NCBI GenBank assembly: GCA_964431685.1 | Contig: CAYSLA010000100.1 | Location: 1 to 12,282, forward strand | Origin: CAYSLA01 sp964431685 | GTDB taxonomy: Bacteria > Armatimonadota > UBA5829 | DNA length: 12,282 nucleotides | Direction of reading: 5' to 3' | In this document: positions 7,467 through 12,282 of the stretch, in pieces | How the letters are laid out: every line of letters begins with the position of its first letter | Position numbering within the stretch: the stretch's first letter is position 1 | Program-made: the position numbers and the translations under genes | The notes under the pieces: model-generated | Database searches by the model: none | Seen by the model: the letters and a program-made list of their open reading frames with translations, nothing else | Told to the model about the DNA's origin: nothing

Positions 7467-7481
7467 GCGACCCTCGGTCGC
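7467..7481 (-). promoter_or_regulatory. Hairpin next to the bcp ribosome binding site
   Basis: GCGACC-GAG-GGTCGC on the minus strand: a perfect 6-bp GC-rich stem with a 3-nt loop, ending 3 nt before AGGAG. It could affect ribosome access or mRNA stability. No T-run follows, so it is not a terminator. Confidence 0.45.
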
Positions 7482-7557
7482 GTTTACTGAAAGTTATACC
7501 CACAACCGTTGCGTTCTATTGCTGCAGTCTACTGTACGCGCCCGTTGGTGTGCTGAC

Positions 7558-8367
7558 CTACTCGAGCGCAATCTTCGCCTTGGCGGCGATGTCCGCGGAC
7601 GTCAGAGCATAGAGCTCGTTGTATAACTCCACGTGGAACGTGCCGGGACGGTCACCCGAAACCATTGCGGCCATTTCGCCTGCGATGCCGAACGCAGCCA
7701 GACCGCCTACAGCCGCGACAAACGGATCGTCGTTGACGGCGGCAAACGCGGCCACTATCACATTTGACATGCAGCCGGTACCGACAACTTTGCTCAACAT
7801 GACGTCGCCATTGCTTACAGATGCTTTCCGGCGACCATCGCTGACGACATCAACGGCACCAGTGATGGCGACAGTACACCCGTAAGCGGAAGCGAGCCGC
7901 CCGGCTATCACGCCCGCAGGCTCGGAAGATGAGATGGATTCGACTCCTCTTACTTCCGCCGCGGCGCCAACCAGAGTCGCCACTTCTCCGGCATTACCCC
8001 GCACAACTGAGATCTTGACGTTGTCCAGTAGCCGCTTGGCCGAATCGGTCCGAAGCCTGCTCGCCCCCGCGCCGACCGGGTCGAGAATAACCGGTATGCC
8101 CCTAGCGTTGGCCGCCTTCCCAGCGACTTCCATTGCCGTAACCCATTCCTGCGTCAAGGTTCCTATGTTCAGAACCAGCGCGCCGGATATGCCGACCATC
8201 TCCTCAACTTCGTCAATGGCGTGCGACATGATCGGGAGAGCGCCGATGCAGAGCGTAGCATTCGCCGTCTCGTTCATGACAACGAAGTTGGTCATGCTGT
8301 GTATGAGTGGTTTCCGGGCACGAATGCTCGAAAGATCGCGAGCAATGGTAGTGATTGTGTCAGCCAA
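7558..8367 (-). CDS. thiM: Hydroxyethylthiazole kinase
   Basis: Phosphorylates 4-methyl-5-(2-hydroxyethyl)thiazole, the thiazole salvage step of thiamine biosynthesis; cytoplasmic, ribokinase-like fold. The 269-residue product has normal length. It shows HSMTNFVVMNETANATLCIG (about 23-42), LNIGTL (66-71), ILDPVGAGASRLR (about 94-106), VRGNAGEV (122-129) and the anion-hole GTGCMSN with the family's conserved Cys199. The start is TTG at 8367, 8 nt after GGGAGG (8381-8376); an ATG inside the spacer is out of frame. thiE and thiD, its usual partners, are not adjacent. No thiamine pyrophosphate riboswitch was recognised in the 123 nt upstream. It is divergent from the flavoprotein gene and lies upstream of bcp. 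Confidence 0.96.
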   Translation of the reverse strand: MADTITTIARDLSSIRARKPLIHSMTNFVVMNETANATLCIGALPIMSHAIDEVEEMVGISGALVLNIGTLTQEWVTAMEVAGKAANARGIPVILDPVGAGASRLRTDSAKRLLDNVKISVVRGNAGEVATLVGAAAEVRGVESISSSEPAGVIAGRLASAYGCTVAITGAVDVVSDGRRKASVSNGDVMLSKVVGTGCMSNVIVAAFAAVNDDPFVAAVGGLAAFGIAGEMAAMVSGDRPGTFHVELYNELYALTSADIAAKAKIALE

Positions 8368-8375
8368 AACGCATA

Positions 8376-8381
8376 CCTCCC
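8376..8381 (-). promoter_or_regulatory. Ribosome binding site deciding the thiM start
   Basis: GGGAGG on the minus strand, 8 nt before the TTG at 8367. The ATG at 8374-8372 between them opens a 4-codon frame (ATG CGT TTT GGC TGA) that overlaps the start of thiM. Confidence 0.75.
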
Positions 8382-8401
8382 ATTTAAGAACTACAGACTG
8401 T

Positions 8402-8447
8402 GGCGTGCCGTAGACACCACGTGTATAATGATAGCAGTCGGCACGCC
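8402..8447. repeat. 9-bp inverted repeat in the divergent thiM/flavoprotein promoter region
   Basis: GGCGTGCCG (8402-8410) and CGGCACGCC (8439-8447) are perfect inverted copies with a 28-nt spacer. One arm lies inside the thiM promoter spacer and the other just past its predicted start. The spacer holds the -10 candidates for both directions. It could be an operator pair or form a hairpin in either transcript. Confidence 0.6.
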
Positions 8448-8456
8448 TGGAAGCAA
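8428..8456 (-). promoter_or_regulatory. Probable thiM promoter, with an opposing -10 overlapping it
   Basis: On the minus strand TTGCTT (8456-8451), a 17-nt spacer and TATCAT (8433-8428). The -10 matches 5 of 6 consensus bases, the -35 only 3. On the plus strand TATAAT at 8424-8429 overlaps this -10 by two bases and could serve the flavoprotein gene, though no good -35 precedes it. Confidence 0.5.
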
Positions 8457-8490
8457 GAACCGCCCGTGTTGCCGCGACTGGAGACAGGTT

Positions 8491-9714
8491 ATGTGCAGAG
8501 AGTATGACGCCGCGGTCATCGGGGCAGGACCTTCAGGAATAATGGCGTCCATCACCGCGTCACGGAATGGAAAGCGTGTTGCCTTAATAGAGAAGAATCC
8601 TCACATTGGCAGAAAGTTGCTCTCGACCGGCAATGGACGCTGCAATATCACAAACACGAACGTCACGCCAGACCGATATCACGGCGCAGACGCGGCTTTC
8701 GTTCGGAAAGTAATCAGCCAGTTCGATCAACATGCAACTATGCAGTTCTTCCGGGACTTGGGCCTTGTGCTAAAAGAAGAGGATAACGGCAGAGTCTTCC
8801 CTCGAACCAACCAGGCCTCAAGTGTTGTTGAGGTTCTGGGACAAGGCCTTTCGCGCGCCGGGGTCCACATCGTCTGTGACGCACAGGTCACTCAGGTCGA
8901 CAAGACAGCCAAATGGACGGTATGCCTGGCCGATGGCAGGCAATTGGAATCCAAGAACGTGATCATAGCAACTGGTGGAAGAGCAGCTCATCACCTCGGT
9001 TCCACAGGCGACGGATTGCATTGGGCGCGGAAACTGGGACATTCCATCACCCCAACCTACGCCGCACTGGTCCCGGTAGAGACTGTTGAGTCGTGGCCCT
9101 GCGAAGCTCAAGGAACCAGAGTCGAGGCCCGAGTGTGGGCGACGTGCGGCGGCAAGACGGTCATTGAGAGTTCCGGAGATCTTCTGTTTACCAGCTACGG
9201 TCTCTCGGGTTCGTCCGTGATGGCCCTGGCCGGAACCGTTGCACCACTGGTGAGAACCACTTGCGTGATGCTACACATTGATCTGTATCCTGACTTTACG
9301 GAGGAGCAGTTGCGCCAGACGGTGCTGCAGGTTCTGGCCAACGGTGGAGATACGCCGATAAGGAACCTCCTGGCAGGTCTTTTGCCAAACAAGCTGATCC
9401 CCGTGGTTCTTGAACACGCCGGGCACACCGAATCTGATCGCTCCAGGGATTTCACCCTCGACAGTTCCGCGGACATCGCGAGAACTATGAAGAACCTGAC
9501 CGTTACCGTCTCGAAACTGCGCCCGCTCAAAGAAGCTCAAGTCACGTCAGGCGGGGTGAACACCGAAGAGATCGACCCCCATTCCATGCAGTCGAAACTT
9601 GTCAATGGTCTGTTCTTCGCCGGCGAAGTCCTGAATGTTGACGGTGATTCCGGGGGGTTCAATTTGCAGTGGGCGTGGTCCAGCGGGTATGTCGCGGGAA
9701 TGCTCACCGGGTAG
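8491..9714 (+). CDS. HI0933/YhiN-family FAD-dependent oxidoreductase
   Basis: A 407-residue flavoprotein of the HI0933/YhiN (BaiN-like) family, usual length about 400. The N-terminal dinucleotide-binding motif is VIGAGPSG (residues 9-16), followed by an acidic residue at the end of strand 2 (LIEK). The family signature GNGRCNITN is at 47-55. Near the C-terminus are GGVNTEEI, FFAGEVLNVDGDSGGFNLQ and AWSSGYVAG, which complete the FAD site. The ATG at 8491 has GGAG (8480-8483) 7 nt upstream; the longer open frame from 8221 runs antisense through thiM and is not used. The physiological substrate of most members is unknown. BaiN was proposed to act on bile-acid intermediates, but that should not be carried over here. 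It is divergent from thiM and convergent with the toxin-immunity pair. Confidence 0.93.
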   Translation: MCREYDAAVIGAGPSGIMASITASRNGKRVALIEKNPHIGRKLLSTGNGRCNITNTNVTPDRYHGADAAFVRKVISQFDQHATMQFFRDLGLVLKEEDNGRVFPRTNQASSVVEVLGQGLSRAGVHIVCDAQVTQVDKTAKWTVCLADGRQLESKNVIIATGGRAAHHLGSTGDGLHWARKLGHSITPTYAALVPVETVESWPCEAQGTRVEARVWATCGGKTVIESSGDLLFTSYGLSGSSVMALAGTVAPLVRTTCVMLHIDLYPDFTEEQLRQTVLQVLANGGDTPIRNLLAGLLPNKLIPVVLEHAGHTESDRSRDFTLDSSADIARTMKNLTVTVSKLRPLKEAQVTSGGVNTEEIDPHSMQSKLVNGLFFAGEVLNVDGDSGGFNLQWAWSSGYVAGMLTG

Positions 9715-9742
9715 CAGCGACTGCAATCTCCTGCCGGGGCAT

Positions 9743-9761
9743 CTGCCGTGGCTCTTGGCAG
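9743..9761. terminator. Short hairpin between convergent genes
   Basis: CTGCC/GGCAG (9743-9747, 9757-9761) with a 9-nt loop in the 66-nt space between the flavoprotein and the small acidic gene. There is no T-run. A weak candidate only. Confidence 0.25.
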
Positions 9762-9780
9762 GACGGAGAGTCCGGCGCAT

Positions 9781-10092
9781 CTAGTCCCCGATAAACTTGA
9801 GATAGGTGTGCGGCTCCTCGGAGCACAGAACGATCAGCTTGCGAACATCGGTCCACAGTGCGTCAGCGTTGTGGTCGGAGAAAGCTCGATAGAGCCTGTC
9901 CCACTCATCGAGCACGGCCCTTGCCTGCAGCGGGTTGAAGATTGTGTCGCCGTAGGGATCGATGAAGCGTAGACATGGGTAGGCGGCATCAGAGTAGTCG
10001 GGCAGGCAGAATCTGATCACGTCGTCGGAGTCGTGTATTGCCTCGCCTATGTCGTTGCACATTTCGTCCCGAAGGACAACTGAGATTGCCAT
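9781..10092 (-). CDS. Small acidic protein, probable immunity protein for the upstream toxin
   Basis: A 103-residue soluble protein with no signal peptide or membrane segment. It is strongly acidic: about 20 Asp/Glu against 9 Lys/Arg. It contains the segment FIDPYGDTIFNPLQ near the middle and ends HTYLKFIGD. I recall this pattern from small proteins found next to polymorphic-toxin genes, but I cannot verify a family. The ATG at 10092 has AGGAGG 7 nt upstream; a GTG two codons earlier is too close to that site. It begins 12 nt after the stop of the putative toxin gene on the same strand, so the two are almost certainly co-transcribed in toxin-then-immunity order. Binding and neutralising that toxin is inferred from context and charge. 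Confidence 0.72.
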   Translation of the reverse strand: MAISVVLRDEMCNDIGEAIHDSDDVIRFCLPDYSDAAYPCLRFIDPYGDTIFNPLQARAVLDEWDRLYRAFSDHNADALWTDVRKLIVLCSEEPHTYLKFIGD

Positions 10093-10104
10093 GTCCACAC
10101 CTCC

Positions 10105-10983
10105 TCACGGCAGTCCGGGGAACGCGGTTACCAGTTTCCCTGACTCCGTCGTTATCACAGAGTATACGCTGGTCTGTTTACCGGTTGATCTGTCTATCCC
10201 GATAGTGCGGCCGGCGTCGAACACGCGCTGCATGTTTCCGCGTGCCTGCTTTGCCGGCGCCAGAAGTTCGGCGCCTTTGATAAGTCCGCTGATGTCCTCA
10301 CCCTGACTGAATGTGCTCTTCCCAGCATTCATCGATCCGCCTACCGTATGCCTGTCTACGATGTGTCGCCACGAGCTACTGGTAATCTGAATCCGACGAA
10401 GCGGCGTTGTTGCTGCTGAGAATAATCTGCCGGTATCGGTCAGATTGCGGTCAGCATTGACCTCGTAGACTTTGCCCTGGAATCGTATCGTGGTGCCGGG
10501 CTCCACAGCGCTGAGCGGCGCGTGCTTCACGAACCGCATATCTTCATCAAGAACCTGAACAGCGTCGCCAGGCACCGGGCGTCGGCTCGTGCTGTCAGCC
10601 GGCAGGTCGGCTTCAGCAAGTTTTGCGGCATCGACACCCGGGATAAGCCGCGCTTTGCCGGAGTCAACGACGGTGTAGAGCTGGTTGTTGAACGCAAACT
10701 CACTGTCCGGCTTCGCCCGTGAGAACGTGGTGAGAACCCACTCTCCCGACTTTGGCACAAACAGAATCGCTCGTGTGTTGGGGTCTAGTGAGATGTCACT
10801 CTTTGAAGCGTCTGCGGCAGTAGAGGTCGCAGTTGCGGTTGCTGTCGAACGGGCAGTCAGGCTCGACCACACAGCCAGATTTATGGCGACAAGAACGACA
10901 AGAAGCGCAGCAAACTTGCCTATTCGCGCAAGCCGTCCACGATCGATGGTTCCTTTCGACTGCTTTCCGCTGGTATTTGGCAT
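10105..10983 (-). CDS. Membrane-anchored protein with putative C-terminal RNase-like toxin domain
   Basis: 292 residues. A basic N-terminus is followed by one hydrophobic segment (about 22-42, FAALLVVLVAINLAVW) and an Ala/Thr/Ser-rich linker (44-64), giving an N-in anchor or uncleaved signal. The middle (about 68-190) holds two similar motifs, FAFNNQLYTVVDSGKARL (96-113) and IRFQGKVYEVNADRNLTDTG (166-185). The C-terminal 97 residues look like a compact toxin domain: WRHIVDRHTVGG (205-216) with two His, GKSTF with Lys222, IGID, and the end VITTESGKLVTAFPGLP. This His-His-Lys layout with a Thr/FPG tail recalls the BECR group (barnase/EndoU/colicin E5-D/RelE) of RNase toxins. That is a motif impression, not a database match. 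ATG 10983 has GGAG 9 nt upstream; GTG 11022 lacks one. The small acidic gene follows after 12 nt. Confidence 0.65.
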   Translation of the reverse strand: MPNTSGKQSKGTIDRGRLARIGKFAALLVVLVAINLAVWSSLTARSTATATATSTAADASKSDISLDPNTRAILFVPKSGEWVLTTFSRAKPDSEFAFNNQLYTVVDSGKARLIPGVDAAKLAEADLPADSTSRRPVPGDAVQVLDEDMRFVKHAPLSAVEPGTTIRFQGKVYEVNADRNLTDTGRLFSAATTPLRRIQITSSSWRHIVDRHTVGGSMNAGKSTFSQGEDISGLIKGAELLAPAKQARGNMQRVFDAGRTIGIDRSTGKQTSVYSVITTESGKLVTAFPGLP

Positions 10984-11001
10984 ATCATCAATCTCCGTTA
11001 A

Positions 11002-11021
11002 TGGAGCTACCACGCGCTCCA
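11002..11021 (-). promoter_or_regulatory. Leader hairpin upstream of the toxin gene
   Basis: TGGAGC-GCGTGGTA-GCTCCA on the minus strand: a perfect 6-bp stem with an 8-nt loop, ending about 8 nt before the toxin gene's GGAG. No clear promoter for this gene was found in 11022-11185. Confidence 0.35.
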
Positions 11022-11068
11022 CAATTCACAGGTATGACTTCCACAAGTTCTGACACTGCTCCTGCATG

Positions 11069-11149
11069 AATGTCGACGGCCGCGTGAAAACGGGATTTCT
11101 TGACCTTGTCGGCGGTATGTGGCACAATGAAGCATTGCCCGTCGACATT
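11069..11149. repeat. 11-bp inverted repeat flanking the glnS promoter
   Basis: AATGTCGACGG (11069-11079) and CCGTCGACATT (11139-11149) are perfect inverted copies 59 nt apart. The predicted glnS -35 and -10 lie between them and the downstream arm lies just after the expected transcription start. Each arm contains the palindrome GTCGAC. Possible operator pair for the divergent toxin and glnS genes. Confidence 0.65.
11100..11128 (+). promoter_or_regulatory. Probable glnS promoter
   Basis: TTGACC (11100-11105), a 17-nt spacer and CACAAT (11123-11128): 5 of 6 and 4 of 6 consensus matches at optimal spacing. Transcription would start near 11135, about 50 nt before the glnS ATG. No T-box leader was seen. 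Confidence 0.65.
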
Positions 11150-11185
11150 TGACTGTCGGCCATAATCTATGGAGTATGCTCCGGA

Positions 11186-12282
11186 ATGAACGACCCACAG
11201 AACAACGCAAACCGTCTCGACACCGATACAGCTACAGATAGCCCCACGCAGTCATCCACCGACTTCATCCGCGAAGCAGTGAAAAGCGACTTGCGGGAAG
11301 GCAGATTCGATCACGTACACACGCGTTTTCCGCCCGAGCCGAACGCCTATCTTCACATAGGTCATGCGAAGGCTATCTGGATCAACTACGGCATCGCTCA
11401 GGATTTCGGCGGCCTGATGAACGTCAGATTTGATGACACCAATCCTGCCAAAGAGGAGCAGGAGTATGTGGATGCCATCGTAGAAGACGTGCGCTGGCTT
11501 GGGGCGGACTGGGGCGATAGACTGTTCTTTGGGTCAGACTACTTCGAGCAGCAATATGAATGGGCCATCGAGCTCATAAAGAAGGGCAAGGCATATGTCT
11601 GCGACCTGACTCCCGAGCAGGTAATCGAAACGCGCGGCACTCCGACCACGCCCGGTGTCGACAGTCCATTCCGCAACCGAAGCGTCGAAGAGAACGTGGA
11701 CCTGTTCCAGCGGATGCGCTCGGGAGAGTTCCCGGACGGAGTGCGCACACTGCGCGCTAAGATCGACATGGCCGCGCCAAACCTGATACTTCGCGACCCG
11801 GTGATGTATCGCATCCGGCACATCGACCACCACAGACAGGGTGACAAGTGGTGTATCTACCCAATGTATGACTGGGCACACGGTCTGCAGGACTCTATCG
11901 AGGGTATCACGCATTCGCTCTGTTCGCTCGAATACGAGAATCATCGCCCGCTGTATGATTGGTTCCTGGACGAACTGGCCTTGTACCACCCGAGGCAGAT
12001 CGAGTTTGCACGACTCAATCTTACATACACAGTCATGAGCAAGCGCCGGCTCATAGAATTGGTGAATGGCGGCCACGTTGGCGGGTTCGACGACCCGAGA
12101 CTGCCCACTATCGCAGGCTTGAGGCGGAGGGGGTATACGCCGGATGCCATCAAGGAGTTCTGCCGTAGAATCGGCATAGCGAAAGCCTACAATATGGTCG
12201 ACGTTGCCGTACTGGAGGACTGTGTAAGAGAGGATCTCAACAAGCGCGCACCGCGTGTGATGGCAGTGTTGAACCCGCTGAA
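11186..12282 (+). CDS. glnS: Glutaminyl-tRNA synthetase, N-terminal part (runs off the window)
   Basis: Charges tRNA-Gln with glutamine in the cytoplasm. The 365 codons present cover the class I catalytic domain and acceptor-binding insert: TDFIREAV, VHTRFPPEPNAYLHIGHAKA with the HIGH motif at residues 57-60, VRFDDTNPAKEE, the LRDPVMYRIRH region, THSLCSLEYENHRPLYDWF, and the KMSKS equivalent VMSKRRL with Met284. The FPPEPN.YLHIGHAK and MSKR forms point to GlnRS rather than GluRS. The C-terminal beta-barrel anticodon-binding domains are beyond the window. ATG 11186 is preceded by GGAG (11171-11174), 11 nt away. About 24 Asn/Asp/Ser/Thr-rich residues precede the conserved start. Presence of GlnRS suggests direct charging rather than sole reliance on the GatCAB amidation route. 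Confidence 0.96.
   Translation, partial: MNDPQNNANRLDTDTATDSPTQSSTDFIREAVKSDLREGRFDHVHTRFPPEPNAYLHIGHAKAIWINYGIAQDFGGLMNVRFDDTNPAKEEQEYVDAIVEDVRWLGADWGDRLFFGSDYFEQQYEWAIELIKKGKAYVCDLTPEQVIETRGTPTTPGVDSPFRNRSVEENVDLFQRMRSGEFPDGVRTLRAKIDMAAPNLILRDPVMYRIRHIDHHRQGDKWCIYPMYDWAHGLQDSIEGITHSLCSLEYENHRPLYDWFLDELALYHPRQIEFARLNLTYTVMSKRRLIELVNGGHVGGFDDPRLPTIAGLRRRGYTPDAIKEFCRRIGIAKAYNMVDVAVLEDCVREDLNKRAPRVMAVLNPL

Noticed and set aside
8368..8490. TPP riboswitch upstream of thiM
   Set aside because: No CUGAGA-type core or the conserved 3' part was found on the minus strand.
8221..8490. 90-residue N-terminal extension of the flavoprotein
   Set aside because: It is antisense to thiM and across the shared promoter region. 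ATG 8491 has a ribosome binding site and is followed directly by the FAD-binding motif.
11023..11185. T-box leader for glnS
   Set aside because: No T-box consensus or terminator is present, and only about 50 nt separates the predicted start from the ATG.
11534..12177. Minus-strand open frames opposite glnS
   Set aside because: They are shadows of the GlnRS coding frame, which has HIGH and MSKR motifs and is open to the window end.

Overview
The window is bacterial DNA of moderately high GC with compact genes, clear Shine-Dalgarno sites and sigma70-type promoters. I cannot name the phylum. The EF-G, S12 and S7 sequences are ordinary bacterial ones. A glutaminyl-tRNA synthetase, a multi-sensor c-di-GMP protein and frequent TTG starts would suit an environmental lineage such as Chloroflexota or Armatimonadota, but that is a guess. 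A run of 100 Ns at 4736-4835 marks a draft assembly.

Layout. Positions 1-3541 carry the translation (str) operon on the minus strand: promoter, structured leader, rpsL (S12), rpsG (S7), fusA (EF-G) and the first 14 codons of tuf (EF-Tu). The promoter at 3541-3513 has both consensus hexamers and a 17-base spacer, plus an upstream A-tract inside a palindrome. The leader of about 186 nt contains a terminator-like hairpin followed by six T, so the operon is probably controlled by attenuation. Divergent from it is a large membrane protein (3804-6897, plus strand) with Cache-like, CHASE, PAS, GGDEF and EAL domains. It is interrupted by the assembly gap. Its GGDEF domain looks active, but its EAL domain has lost key residues.

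Convergent with that gene are bcp (peroxiredoxin) and, upstream of it on the same minus strand, thiM (hydroxyethylthiazole kinase). A HI0933/YhiN-type flavoprotein (8491-9714, plus strand) diverges from thiM. The shared intergenic region holds overlapping -10 elements and a 9-bp inverted repeat. Next, on the minus strand, is a probable toxin-immunity pair: a membrane-anchored protein with a putative C-terminal RNase-like toxin domain (10105-10983), followed 12 nt later by a small acidic protein (9781-10092). glnS begins at 11186 on the plus strand and runs off the window. Its promoter lies inside an 11-bp inverted repeat.

The most interesting items are the leader of the str operon, the toxin-immunity pair, the degenerate EAL domain beside an intact cyclase, and the inverted repeats around the two divergent promoter regions. 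Three genes (rpsL, fusA, thiM) appear to start with TTG, each exactly 8 nt after a strong Shine-Dalgarno site. No CRISPR array, transposase, rRNA or tRNA gene was seen.
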